Origin: Sphingomonas sp. ID1715
GTDB taxonomy: Bacteria; Pseudomonadota; Alphaproteobacteria; Sphingomonadales; Sphingomonadaceae
Assembly: GCF_013044515.1 (NCBI RefSeq)
Contig: NZ_JABEPR010000002.1
Location: 496,001 to 560,000, forward strand
DNA length: 64,000 bases
Direction of reading: 5' to 3'
Positions 54,885-63,939 of this stretch are shown here, one piece after another; positions within the stretch are counted from its first letter, which is position 1; each line of letters starts with the position of its first letter. The notes beneath the pieces are model-generated. The model worked only from the letters and a program-made list of their open reading frames with translations. It ran no database searches and had not been told where the DNA came from. The position numbers were made by a program, and so were the translations under genes.

Positions 54885-57800
54885 TTAGAAGCGGAGGCGA
54901 GCACCGACGCGGAAGGTACGACCCAGAGCGTCGTAGGTCGACGGATAGGTGTTGCCGCTGTTGAACGAGGACGAACCAACGTCCTGGCCGGTCAGCGGCG
55001 GCTTCTTGTCGAACAGGTTGGCCACCGTCAGCGTCAGCGTCAGGTTGTCACCCACCCCGATCCGCGTCGCGAAGTCGAAGTAATCGTAGGACGGAATGAA
55101 GTTGAGGTCCCGCGTCCCCTTCGACCCGGCCGCCGGCGAACCCGGAACCGGCGAGTTGGTGCCCGGGATCGGGCCGCTGTAGGAGTCTCCATCCTCGCTC
55201 CGTGCGGAGCTGATGTGACGCCACAGCAGCGACAGGTCGACATTCTCGATCGAGAGCGTCGTGCGCTGCGTCCAGCTGAATTCCGGCTGGATCGAGCCCA
55301 CGTCGGCACCGGCGCCGCCCGGCGAACCGCACGATGCGCTGAACAGACCGACGCACTCACGGAAGCCCGCACCCGGCGAGGCTTCGAAGCGCGAGCTGCG
55401 GGTCCAGTTGCCGGCGAAGCTCAGCGCCAGCTTACCAAAACCGAGGTCGGTGTTGTAGTTCATCGTCAGGTCGATGCCGTCGGTCTTGATGCGGCCGAGG
55501 TTGGTCAGCGCGAGGAACAGGCCAGGCACCGCCACCGGGTCGCCCGCCAGACCGCCGGTGAGCGGGTTACGACGGATCGAGGTACAGGCCGCGGTGTTCT
55601 CCGCACCGGCAGCCGGGGTGTAGGTGGTGCCCGTCGGCGTGCCGAAGCAGGCCGTGATCGCGTCGATCGAGCTCGGCGTGGTGATCGCGCCGGTGATGCT
55701 GATGTTGTAATAGTCGACCGACATCGAGAAGCCCGGGATGAAGTCGGGCTGGATCACTGCACCGAAGGTGTAGCTGTTCGACTTCTCAGGCTTCAGGGCC
55801 AGGTTGCCGCCCGAAGTGGCGTTACCCTGACCAGCGGTCGGCTGCGGGATGTTGCCGAGCGTGAACGCCGGAGCGCCCTGTGCCAAGCAGACCGCACGCA
55901 GCGTGCCGGTCGGCGCCGGACGAACCACCTGGTTCGAATCGTTGATCGATGCGCAGGGATCATCATCGAGGGTCGTCAGGCCGGTGTTCTGCGGCGAGAA
56001 CAGCTCGCTGATGTTCGGCGCACGCACCGCACGGGCGTAGTTGCCGCGGAACTTGAGCGCGTCGATCGGCTCCCAGCTACCGCCCGCCTTCCACGTGGTC
56101 GTGTTGAACTTCGGAGTGCCCGGAGCGTCGACCGTGCAATGCGAGTAGCGGATGCCGGCTTCGAGCGTCAGGCTCTGGAAGAACGGCTTGTCCTGCACCA
56201 GCGGAGCGATCAACTCGCCGAACGCTTCGTAGACGTCGAACGCACCGACGGTGGTCGGAGTGGCGCCACCGGCGCCGCCCAGGTCACCCGACTGGCCGAG
56301 CGTGTCCGCGCGAACCGAGGCGGTGTACTTGCGATACTCGCCACCGATCGCGAAGCTGATCGCGTCCTCGGCCCAGGGCAGCGAAGCCCCGAAGTCGCCC
56401 GAGATGGTGGCGCGAGCCTGCGCGAGCGAAGTGCGCGTGATCGACGTGCTCTCGCTGCTGAGGAAAGCGGCCATCGCCGGCGTGATCGAACCTTCCGGAC
56501 CGAACACGTTCACGGGGACGCAGCCACCGGTGGTGTCGAGACATGTGTTCGGGTTGGTCGCCCGGAGCGCCTGACGGAAGCGCGAGTTCAGCGTGTAGCC
56601 CTGGATCTGCTGGTTGTTCTCGGATTCGCCATAGCCGCCCGAGAGGTCCCAGTTGATCGAGTCGGTGATCGTGCCGCGGAAGCCGAGGCGATAATCGAAC
56701 ACCGTCGTGGTGTACTTGCTGATACGCGGACCGACTTCCGGCGTACGACGCGACAGCGAAGTCGTGACTTCGCGGTAGTTCGGGTCGGTAGCGCTGGTTG
56801 CAGCTGCCGCCGCGGCGCACTGCGCCGGGGTGAGCGTCTGGATGCCCGGCGTCAGCGGATCGGAGTCGTTGTTCGCGCAGAAGGTCGCGCGAGCAGCGGC
56901 CGGCAGGAACGGATTGCTGATCGGAACCTGAACGGCGATGCCGAACGCACCCGACGGCGCGATGATCGTGTCAACCGTGTTCTTCGAGAACAGACCGCGC
57001 GTATAGACTTCAACACCGTCGGTGATCTCGTAATTCGCCTGACCGAAGATGTTGAAGCGCTGGAACGGCGTCTGGAAGATGTTGAACGGGTTGAAGTTGT
57101 ACGGGACGAAACCGGCGTCCAGCGCACCCGTGGTCGGGTTGATCACGCGGGTGCCGGCGCCCGGCACGCTGAAGCGCGACGGAACGGTCGTACCGGAGCC
57201 GCTGACGTTGCCCGTGAAGGCGCTGATGTTGTAGCGGCTGATGTCACGCGCGCCCTGATAGACAGGGTCGGCTTCCTGGTAGCCGATCGAGAAGACCGCA
57301 TTGCCGCGGCCATCGTCGAAGTTGGCGCCGATCGTCGCGTCGACGCGGAAAATGTTGCCGTCGCCCCGCTCGGTGATCTGCTCGGACGCCGAGATTTCGA
57401 GGCCAGAGAAATTCTGCTTGGTGATGAAGTTGACGACGCCAGACACGGCGTCCGCGCCGTAGGTGGTGGACGCGCCGCCGGTCAGCACTTCGGTCCGCTC
57501 GATGAGCGCGAGAGGGATGTTGTTCAAGTCGACGCGGCCGACCAGGCCCGAAGGCGCGATCCGGTTGCCGTCGAGGAGGACGAGGTTACGGTTGGAACCG
57601 AGACCACGCAGGTTGACGTAGGACGCACCGCCGTTGCCGTTGTTCACGGCCGAGCCGGTGGACGGCACCACGCCCGGAACTTCGCGGAGCAGCTGTTCGG
57701 CGACGTTGGTCTGGCGCAGCTCGACTTCTTCCGAAGTCGTCACGTTGACCGGCGTCGAGCGCTCGAGGTTCGGGTTGGTGATGAGCGAGCCGGTGACGAC

Positions 57801-57926
57801 GATCGTGCCCTCATCGGCGGGCGCGGCGTCGGCCGTCTGGGTCTGCGCATAAGCGGCCGAGCCGAGCATCGAGGTGCCGAGAAGCACGGTCGAAGCCAGC
57901 AGGTGCCGACGAAGAGCAAGCTGCAT
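54885..57926 (-). CDS. TonB-dependent receptor 3, large
   Basis: Outer-membrane receptor of 1013 residues: signal peptide 1-27, TonB-box-like GTIVVTGSLI, plug with LREVPGVVPSTGSAVNNGN and RGLGSNRNLVLLDGNRI, then a large barrel with long Ser/Thr/Asn-rich loops, ending ARLRF. The plug type (LRGLGSNRNLVLLDGN) is that of peptide- or oligosaccharide-type receptors widespread in sphingomonads. Substrate unknown. Upstream lie a perfect hairpin and an operator-like motif shared with clpB. Confidence 0.92.
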   Translation of the reverse strand: MQLALRRHLLASTVLLGTSMLGSAAYAQTQTADAAPADEGTIVVTGSLITNPNLERSTPVNVTTSEEVELRQTNVAEQLLREVPGVVPSTGSAVNNGNGGASYVNLRGLGSNRNLVLLDGNRIAPSGLVGRVDLNNIPLALIERTEVLTGGASTTYGADAVSGVVNFITKQNFSGLEISASEQITERGDGNIFRVDATIGANFDDGRGNAVFSIGYQEADPVYQGARDISRYNISAFTGNVSGSGTTVPSRFSVPGAGTRVINPTTGALDAGFVPYNFNPFNIFQTPFQRFNIFGQANYEITDGVEVYTRGLFSKNTVDTIIAPSGAFGIAVQVPISNPFLPAAARATFCANNDSDPLTPGIQTLTPAQCAAAAAATSATDPNYREVTTSLSRRTPEVGPRISKYTTTVFDYRLGFRGTITDSINWDLSGGYGESENNQQIQGYTLNSRFRQALRATNPNTCLDTTGGCVPVNVFGPEGSITPAMAAFLSSESTSITRTSLAQARATISGDFGASLPWAEDAISFAIGGEYRKYTASVRADTLGQSGDLGGAGGATPTTVGAFDVYEAFGELIAPLVQDKPFFQSLTLEAGIRYSHCTVDAPGTPKFNTTTWKAGGSWEPIDALKFRGNYARAVRAPNISELFSPQNTGLTTLDDDPCASINDSNQVVRPAPTGTLRAVCLAQGAPAFTLGNIPQPTAGQGNATSGGNLALKPEKSNSYTFGAVIQPDFIPGFSMSVDYYNISITGAITTPSSIDAITACFGTPTGTTYTPAAGAENTAACTSIRRNPLTGGLAGDPVAVPGLFLALTNLGRIKTDGIDLTMNYNTDLGFGKLALSFAGNWTRSSRFEASPGAGFRECVGLFSASCGSPGGAGADVGSIQPEFSWTQRTTLSIENVDLSLLWRHISSARSEDGDSYSGPIPGTNSPVPGSPAAGSKGTRDLNFIPSYDYFDFATRIGVGDNLTLTLTVANLFDKKPPLTGQDVGSSSFNSGNTYPSTYDALGRTFRVGARLRF

Positions 57927-58051
57927 AGTCTTTCTTCCCCTTTATCGTGGCCCGGCTTTCCACCTTCCGGACACACGTGGTGGCATAGCTGCAAACGAAG
58001 CTATTACGGCGCTACTAGGCGAAATGAACGGAGCAGAACAACGGCTCCTCT

Positions 58052-58074
58052 GGGGCAAATGCGCAATTTGCCCC
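58052..58074 (-). promoter_or_regulatory. Perfect inverted repeat upstream of TonB receptor 3
   Basis: GGGGCAAAT-GCGCA-ATTTGCCCC, nine-base arms and a five-base loop, 126 bases ahead of the receptor start. Candidate operator or leader hairpin. Confidence 0.55.
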
Positions 58075-58077
58075 CAA

Positions 58078-58099
58078 GTGTAGCATTTCAGTCACAGTG
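58078..58099 (-). promoter_or_regulatory. Operator-like motif shared with clpB region
   Basis: GTGTAGCATTTCAGTCACAG-type sequence, 18 of 22 positions identical to 51069-51090; both follow a CCCC stretch. The ends form TGTnnC...GnnACA. Confidence 0.5.
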
Positions 58100-58167
58100 A
58101 TCCCGGCCTTGTCCACTCCGCAGCGGACCTCTAGGCTTGGCACCTGCTTTCGGGGGTTCCGCTCACC

Positions 58168-58683
58168 ATGATCCGTGCCGCTTTGTCTGTCTTCGCCCTG
58201 CTGCTTGCGACGCCCGCTGTCGCCGCCGACGACGCGCCCGCGCCGATCCGCGGCTTGGCCGCCTGCCGGACCATTGCCCAGGACGCGCAACGGCTCGCCT
58301 GTTTCGATCGGGAAGCGGCCGCGCTGGTCGCCTCGGTCGAGAAGAAGGAAACGGTGCTGCTCGACAAGCAGGAAGTCACCAAGACCAAGCGTTCGCTGTT
58401 CGGCTTCTCGCTGCCCCGCCTGCCCTTCTTCAACAGCGGCAAGGACGACGGGAAGGAAGAGCCCGAGTTCACGCAGATCGAGACGCCCATCAAGACGGTG
58501 CGCAGCATCGGCTATGGCAAATTCCGCTTCAGCATCGACGACGGCGCGCTGTGGGAAACCACCGAAGGCATCAACGCCTTCCCCAAGGTTGGGCAGAAGG
58601 TGGTGATCAAGAAAGGCGTGATGGGCAGCTATTTCATCAAGTTCGAAGGCAACCGATCGGTGAAGGGCATGCGGGTCGGCTGA
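58168..58683 (+). CDS. Small exported protein, unknown
   Basis: Exported protein of 171 residues with a signal peptide (1-20, ALSVFALLLATPAVAA), a Cys pair in LAACRTIAQDAQRLACFDRE, a basic Phe/Pro stretch (SLFGFSLPRLPFF) and a C-terminal part rich in Lys/Val (KVGQKVVIKKGVMGSYFIKFEG). The C-x12-CFD pattern occurs in many small periplasmic proteins of proteobacteria; no function is assigned. Divergent from TonB receptor 3 across 241 bases that hold the motifs listed. Confidence 0.7.
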   Translation: MIRAALSVFALLLATPAVAADDAPAPIRGLAACRTIAQDAQRLACFDREAAALVASVEKKETVLLDKQEVTKTKRSLFGFSLPRLPFFNSGKDDGKEEPEFTQIETPIKTVRSIGYGKFRFSIDDGALWETTEGINAFPKVGQKVVIKKGVMGSYFIKFEGNRSVKGMRVG

Positions 58684-58692
58684 TACCGCCGC

Positions 58693-59541
58693 TCAATTCT
58701 CCGCCATCGGCACCTTGCCCAGGTGCTGACCGGGCATCGCGCCGGCAAGCACCATCGGGTCGATCCGGGCGTCCCGCCATTTGATGGCCCAATGAAGATG
58801 CGGCCCGGTCGCGCGCCCGGTGCTGCCGATCGCCCCGACAAGCTGCCCCTGCTTCACTCGGTCGCCTTCCTTCACCGTTATTGATGACAGGTGCAGGAAC
58901 GCGCTGTTCAGTCCCATCCCGTGATCGATGATCAGCAGACGGCCTTCAAGCGTGAAGGGCGTCGCGGCCGCCAGCACGACCACGCCGTCTGCGGGCGCTG
59001 TCACCGGAGCACCGGCGCCGCCGGCGACGTCCACGCCCGAATGATAGGCGCCCGCCTCGCCGCCGCGATAGATGCGCTGCGATCCGAAAAGCCCGCTGAT
59101 CCGCCCCTTGGCCGGCCAGGCGAAGCGCTGCCGCCAGCCGTCGCTCGCTGCCTCGACGCGACGCGCGGCATTGATGCGCGCAATCTCAGGTGCACGCAGC
59201 CTCTCGAACGCTTCGTTGCTGACGCTCGGCCGCTTGGGCACGTCGACGCGCTCGATCCGCCAGGCGCGCGGCGCGATGCCGACGATGCGCTCGACAATCC
59301 GGCCACCCGCCAGGCGCGCCGTCAGCCGCGCCTCGGCTGCGGCATCGCGGTCGAACGCTATGAGAAAGCGTCCATCCGCTGCGAGGGGCACCGGCTTGCC
59401 GTCGAGGACGAGACTGCTTGTCCCGGCCGGCGCGACACCGATCAAGACACCGCCCTGTTGCGCGACCCCCATCAAATGAAAATCCGCGCTCACCTGAACG
59501 ACGGCAGGTGCCGCCAGGAGCGCCCCGAGGAGCAGCGTCAC
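58693..59541 (-). CDS. M23-family metallopeptidase
   Basis: LytM-type peptidoglycan peptidase-like protein of 282 residues from GTG. Signal peptide (about 1-20), a linker domain (about 25-130), then the Zn site: AYHSGVDVAGG (HxxxD) and GPHLHWAIKW (HxH), with INSAFLHLSS between. All metal residues are present, so it is probably active in the periplasm on peptide cross-bridges or regulates amidases. Starts four bases inside the DUF2093 gene. Confidence 0.85.
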   Translation of the reverse strand: MTLLLGALLAAPAVVQVSADFHLMGVAQQGGVLIGVAPAGTSSLVLDGKPVPLAADGRFLIAFDRDAAAEARLTARLAGGRIVERIVGIAPRAWRIERVDVPKRPSVSNEAFERLRAPEIARINAARRVEAASDGWRQRFAWPAKGRISGLFGSQRIYRGGEAGAYHSGVDVAGGAGAPVTAPADGVVVLAAATPFTLEGRLLIIDHGMGLNSAFLHLSSITVKEGDRVKQGQLVGAIGSTGRATGPHLHWAIKWRDARIDPMVLAGAMPGQHLGKVPMAEN

Positions 59542-59738
59542 TGGTCCTTCAGCGCCTGGGTCGCGATCTCCGCCGTCGCATAGGCTTCCTGGCGCGCGAC
59601 CGACCAGTAGCGCAGCGCGTCGAGCGGGATCTTCTCGCCCGAGACCGCGCAGACCACATGATCGCCATTGCTCAGCACGCGGAAGCTGTTGGCCAGATAA
59701 TGGAGCCGGGCCGGCTGGCTGCGGTTGAACATCAGCAT
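59538..59738 (-). CDS. DUF2093 family small protein
   Basis: Protein of 66 residues, the usual DUF2093 length, with the block ARLHYLANSFRVLSNGDHVVCAVSG and PLDALRYWSVARQE. Alphaproteobacterial, function unknown. Sits between xseA (11 bases upstream) and the M23 gene (GTGA overlap), so it is the middle gene of a three-gene operon. Confidence 0.8.
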   Translation of the reverse strand: MLMFNRSQPARLHYLANSFRVLSNGDHVVCAVSGEKIPLDALRYWSVARQEAYATAEIATQALKDQ

Positions 59739-59749
59739 CGTTTGGACCT

Positions 59750-61126
59750 CTACAACAGGCTGGGCTGAACGGGAGCCTCACGCTTGGCCCCCGATGTGGC
59801 GCGTTCGATCCGCGCGTCAACCGTGCCGTCGGCGAAGTGGAGGCGCAAGGCGACGGCCGCACGGGCGGCGGCAGCGCTGGTCACCACCGCGCCGCCCCTC
59901 CCTTCCACCCAGGCGTAGCCGCGGGCGAGCAGACTCTCCGGATTGACCGATTGGGCGAGCCGCCAGACTGCGCGCAGCCGTTCGCCGGCGCGATCGAGCC
60001 GCGCCCTGAGCAGGGTCGGGCGCAGCGCCCCGCTCGCTCGGGCCAGCTCGCCGCGAGCGTCGGCCACGCGCCGTCCCAGCCCCCGCCGCAGCCGCTCCCC
60101 GAGATCGTCCATCCGCTGCCGCTGCGGATCGAGCAGCGACTGCGGTGTCGGCAGCAGGCGAGCGAGAGCTACCAGCTTCTCCGTTCCGCGCTCATGGTAG
60201 CGCCGGGCGCAGCGTTCCATCCGGGAACCCTGATCGCGGACATAAGCGCGCAGCTCGGCCCTGACCGGCACCGCCATCTCGGCGGCAGCGGTGGGCGTCG
60301 GCGCGCGGACGTCGGCCGCATAGTCGCACAGGGTCGTGTCCGTCTCATGCCCAACGGCCGAGATGATCGGGATGGTGCAGCCGGCGACGGCGCGCACCAC
60401 CACTTCCTCGTTGAACGCCCAGAGGTCTTCGATCGAGCCGCCGCCCCGCGCGACGATCACCAGATCCGGGCGTCGATCCTCGGGCATCCGACAGAAACCA
60501 CCGATCGCGGCGGCGACCTGCTCGGCCGCGCCCTGCCCCTGCACCTGAACCGGCCAGACCAGCACATGGCTCGGGCAGCGGTCCTCCAGCCGGTGCAATA
60601 TGTCGCGGATCACCGCGCCGGTGGGCGATGTGACCACGCCGATGCGGCGCGGCAGGAAGGGCAGCCTCTGCTTCCGCTCGGATGCGAACAACCCTTCGGC
60701 CGTCAGCTTCTGCTTCAGCCTTTCGAGCAGCAGCATCAGCGCGCCTTCGCCCGCGAGCTCCAGCCGCTCGATCACGATCTGGTATTTGGAGCGGCCGGGG
60801 TAGGTGGTGATTTTGCCGGTCGCGATCACCTCCAGCCCGTCTTCCGGGCGGAACGGCAGCGCGGCGACTCCGGTCTTCCACATCACCGCGTCGAGGCAGG
60901 CATTCTCGTCCTTGAGCGTCAGATAGGCGTGTCCGGACGCGGCGCGCTTATAGCCGCTGATCTCACCGCGCAGCCGGACATAGCCGAAGCGGTCCTCCAC
61001 CACCCGCTTCAGCGCAAAGGCCAGTTCCGAGACGCTCAGCGCCGGCGCGTTGTCCCCGGCAGGCGCGTCGGCTAACAGCCGCCCGGCGGCGTCTGCCGTG
61101 GCGCTTGGGGAGAAGCTGTTGGCCAT
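59750..61126 (-). CDS. xseA: Exodeoxyribonuclease VII large subunit
   Basis: Single-strand exonuclease subunit of 458 residues: N-terminal OB-fold ([17 protein letters not shown]), the nuclease block [43 protein letters not shown], and a long helical C-terminal domain. Its ATG at 61126 overlaps the ATG of purD on the other strand in one CATG. AGGA five bases upstream of the ATG lies within purD. The small subunit xseB is not in the window. Confidence 0.94.
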   Translation of the reverse strand: MANSFSPSATADAAGRLLADAPAGDNAPALSVSELAFALKRVVEDRFGYVRLRGEISGYKRAASGHAYLTLKDENACLDAVMWKTGVAALPFRPEDGLEVIATGKITTYPGRSKYQIVIERLELAGEGALMLLLERLKQKLTAEGLFASERKQRLPFLPRRIGVVTSPTGAVIRDILHRLEDRCPSHVLVWPVQVQGQGAAEQVAAAIGGFCRMPEDRRPDLVIVARGGGSIEDLWAFNEEVVVRAVAGCTIPIISAVGHETDTTLCDYAADVRAPTPTAAAEMAVPVRAELRAYVRDQGSRMERCARRYHERGTEKLVALARLLPTPQSLLDPQRQRMDDLGERLRRGLGRRVADARGELARASGALRPTLLRARLDRAGERLRAVWRLAQSVNPESLLARGYAWVEGRGGAVVTSAAAARAAVALRLHFADGTVDARIERATSGAKREAPVQPSLL

Positions 61127-62390
61127 GAACGTCCTGCTGATCGGTTCGGGAGGGCGCGAGCATGCGCTGGCGTGGAAATTGGCGCAAAGCGAACGGCTCG
61201 GCAAGCTTTACGCGGCGCCAGGCAATCCGGGCATGGCCCGGCACGCCGAGCTGGTGAAGCTGGATGCGACCGACCATCGGGCGGTAATCGACTTCTGCCG
61301 ACAGCGCGACATCGGCCTCGTCGTGATCGGCCCGGAGGCTCCGCTCGTCGCCGGCCTCGCCGACGATCTCCGCGAAGCCGACATTCCGGTCTTTGGCCCC
61401 GGCAAGGCGGCGGCGCAGCTGGAAGGCTCCAAGGGCTTCACCAAGGACTTGTGCACGCGTGCCGGCATTCCGACCGCAGGCTATGTCCGGGCGAACGATG
61501 CCGAAGAGGCGCTGGCAAAGCTTGAGCCGTTCGGCCTGCCGGTGGTGATCAAGGCGGACGGGCTTGCCGCCGGCAAGGGCGTGGTCATCGCCCTCACCCA
61601 CGCCGAGTCCGAGGAGGCCGTGCGCGGAGCGGATGGCCCGCTCGTTATCGAGGAATTCCTGGAGGGCGAGGAAGCGAGCCTGTTCGCCCTGACGGACGGC
61701 ACGACCGTCGTGCCGTTCGGATCGGCCCAGGATCACAAGCGCGTCGGCGACGGCGACACCGGCCCGAACACCGGCGGGATGGGCGCCTATTCACCGGCGC
61801 GCGTGTTGACGCCCGAACTCGAACGCGCCGCCCTGCGCGATATCATCGAACCGACGGTTCGCGCCATGGCGGAAGCGGGCACGCCCTTTGTCGGCGTGCT
61901 CTATGCGGGTCTGATGCTGACCAGGCAGGGGCCCAAGCTCATCGAATACAACGCCCGCTTCGGTGATCCCGAATGTCAGGTGCTGATGCCGCGGTTCGAA
62001 GGCGACCTGCTGGAGCTGATGCTAGCCTGCGCCGAAGGGCGCCTCGCCGACCTTCCCGCGCCGCGCTTCTCCGCGCGGACCGCGCTTACCGTCGTGCTCG
62101 CGGCCAAGGGTTATCCGGGCAAACCGGACACGGGTGCGCCGATCCAAGGCATAGACGCAGCCGAAGCCGCGGGCGCGCTGGTCTTCCAGGCGGGTACGCG
62201 CCTTGTCGGCGACGAACTGGTGGCCGCAGGTGGCCGGGTCCTGGCGGTGACTGCGGAAGGGCCGACGGTACGCTGGGCCCAGCGGGCGGCCTATACGGCC
62301 GTGGATCGGATCAGCTTCGCGGGCGGGTTCTGCCGTCGCGACATCGGATGGCGCGAGGTCGCGCGCGAGGATCAGAGCGGGAGCAGGTGA
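61125..62390 (+). CDS. purD: Phosphoribosylamine-glycine ligase
   Basis: ATP-grasp enzyme of purine synthesis, 421 residues. Blocks: [69 protein letters not shown] and [13 protein letters not shown]. Starts within the CATG shared with xseA; GGGGAGAAG stands about 12 bases upstream, further than usual. The stop overlaps the next gene by one base (TGATG). Confidence 0.94.
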   Translation: MNVLLIGSGGREHALAWKLAQSERLGKLYAAPGNPGMARHAELVKLDATDHRAVIDFCRQRDIGLVVIGPEAPLVAGLADDLREADIPVFGPGKAAAQLEGSKGFTKDLCTRAGIPTAGYVRANDAEEALAKLEPFGLPVVIKADGLAAGKGVVIALTHAESEEAVRGADGPLVIEEFLEGEEASLFALTDGTTVVPFGSAQDHKRVGDGDTGPNTGGMGAYSPARVLTPELERAALRDIIEPTVRAMAEAGTPFVGVLYAGLMLTRQGPKLIEYNARFGDPECQVLMPRFEGDLLELMLACAEGRLADLPAPRFSARTALTVVLAAKGYPGKPDTGAPIQGIDAAEAAGALVFQAGTRLVGDELVAAGGRVLAVTAEGPTVRWAQRAAYTAVDRISFAGGFCRRDIGWREVAREDQSGSR

Positions 62391-62908
62391 TGGATTGGTT
62401 GCAGCAGAATTGGATATTGCTCGTCCTGGGTGCGGCGGTTGCGCTCGTCGCCCTGTGGTGGCTGATCGGCAGCAGCGCATCGCGCTCACCCGAAGCAACG
62501 ACTCGTGACGGCGTCGAGCAGGAAATCTCGCCGGTGATCACCGGCCCGGCGACAGCCCCGATCGACGTACCGCCGCCGGTCGACGCCGTACCACCCACTG
62601 CGGAACCGGAAATCCTCCCCGAGCCGGAAGCGTTGGTCCAGCCGATCCACGCCATTGCCGCAGGGCCGCCGGACGAGCTGACGCGGATGAAGGGCGTGGG
62701 ACCGAAGGTCGCCGCCTTGCTGAACGGCCTTGGCGTGACGCGCTACGACCAGATCGCATCCTGGTCGGACGACGACATCGCCCGCATCGACGCGCAGCTC
62801 GGCGCGTTCAAGGGCCGGATCACGCGCGATCAGTGGGTCGAGCAGGCGCGGCTGCTCGCCGCCAGCGACCGGGCCGGGTACGAAGCGAAGTTCGGCAAGC
62901 TGGGTTGA
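62390..62908 (+). CDS. Membrane-anchored helix-hairpin-helix protein
   Basis: Protein of 172 residues: one transmembrane helix at 8-26 (ILLVLGAAVALVALWWLIG), a Pro/Glu-rich linker (about 45-100), and a C-terminal helix-hairpin-helix (LTRMKGVGPKVAALLNGLGV) of the DUF4332-like type that can bind DNA. The anchored DNA-binding arrangement is unusual; many relatives lie after purD in sphingomonads as far as I recall. Coupled to purD by TGATG. Confidence 0.7.
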   Translation: MDWLQQNWILLVLGAAVALVALWWLIGSSASRSPEATTRDGVEQEISPVITGPATAPIDVPPPVDAVPPTAEPEILPEPEALVQPIHAIAAGPPDELTRMKGVGPKVAALLNGLGVTRYDQIASWSDDDIARIDAQLGAFKGRITRDQWVEQARLLAASDRAGYEAKFGKLG

Positions 62909-63015
62909 GCTTTCGCTTTCCTTTCAGCCCGGTTCAGCCACGACTCATCTGCAAGGGCGCACATCGGTCTCATCGACCGCGGCGCGTCCGTCGCGGGGGG
63001 ACAGGAGTGACAGAA

Positions 63016-63876
63016 ATGCGCAAGATCATGGTCGCGCTGCTCGCCGCCGCATCGCTGACGGCGCCCGCCGCAGCGCAGCGCCAGCGCTTTGAGGACGGCG
63101 GCGTCCGGGCCGCGCCGGAACGCACCGAGCAACCGCAACAACAGCGCCAGCTGGCGCGCGAGGGTATGCGCCAGGCCTTTGGCGGCGGGGACCGTCAGGA
63201 GCGTCGCGAGGCACGTCAGGAGTTTCGCCAGGAACGCCAGGGCGACCGTCAGGGCTTCCGCCAGGAGCGGCGTGAGGATCGCCAGCAATTCCGCCAGGAA
63301 CGCCAGGAAGATCGGCAGCAGTTCCAGCGCGGCGAAGTCTCCCGCGAGCAGTTCCGCCGCGATCGGGCGCAGGATGTTCGCGATTATCGACGCGACCGCG
63401 CCGGCGACATTCGCGAGTTCCGGCGGGATAGAGCCGAAGACCGGCGCGACTTCCGCCGTGACAACTGGAATGGCCGCCGCGACTGGCAGCGGGACCGTGC
63501 CCGCGACGGACGCTTCGGCTATGACGGCAATCGCTGGGGCTGGAACGGCAATGACCGTGGCGGCAACTGGAGCCGCGACTGGCGCCGCGATCCGCGCTAT
63601 AACTGGCAGGATTGGCGCCAGCGCAATCGCGGCTCCTACCGCTTCCCGCGCTATTATGCGCCGCGTGGCTGGGACTATGGCTATCGCCGCTTCTCGCTCG
63701 GCGTGATCCTGTCGGCGCCGCTCTTCTCCCAGAACTACTGGATCAGCGACCCTTGGGAATATCGCCTGCCGCCCGCCTACGGCCCTTATCGCTGGGTCCG
63801 TTACTATGACGACGTGCTGCTGGTCGATGTTCGCGACGGCCGCGTCGTCGACGTGATCTACGACTTCTTCTGGTGA
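63016..63876 (+). CDS. RcnB-like exported protein with Arg/Gln repeats
   Basis: Exported protein of 286 residues: signal peptide 1-21; residues about 40-150 are low-complexity RQERREDRQQF-type repeats, strongly basic; a Trp/Asn/Arg-rich segment follows; the C-terminal about 60 residues (YRLPPAYGPYRWVRYYDDVLLVDVRDGRV) form the RcnB domain, known from nickel/cobalt regulation. Metal-related role is inferred. AGGAG lies nine bases before ATG. Confidence 0.8.
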   Translation: MRKIMVALLAAASLTAPAAAQRQRFEDGGVRAAPERTEQPQQQRQLAREGMRQAFGGGDRQERREARQEFRQERQGDRQGFRQERREDRQQFRQERQEDRQQFQRGEVSREQFRRDRAQDVRDYRRDRAGDIREFRRDRAEDRRDFRRDNWNGRRDWQRDRARDGRFGYDGNRWGWNGNDRGGNWSRDWRRDPRYNWQDWRQRNRGSYRFPRYYAPRGWDYGYRRFSLGVILSAPLFSQNYWISDPWEYRLPPAYGPYRWVRYYDDVLLVDVRDGRVVDVIYDFFW

Positions 63877-63882
63877 CGGTCT

Positions 63883-63913
63883 GGGGAGCCGGAGCGATCC
63901 GGCTCCCCATTTC
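63883..63913 (+). terminator. Intrinsic terminator
   Basis: Stem GGGGAGCCGGA / TCCGGCTCCCC with a GCGA loop, followed by ATTTCC; after the RcnB-like gene. Confidence 0.75.
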
Positions 63914-63939
63914 CGTTCGGGCTGCTAGAGCCCTTGCCA

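Noticed and set aside
55215-58100. Plus-strand 961-codon frame opposite TonB receptor 3
   Set aside because: Low-complexity Arg/Asp/Val composition reflecting codon periodicity of the receptor gene on the other strand.
63180-63330. DNA tandem repeat
   Set aside because: It is explained by the Arg/Gln-rich repeat of the RcnB-like coding sequence.
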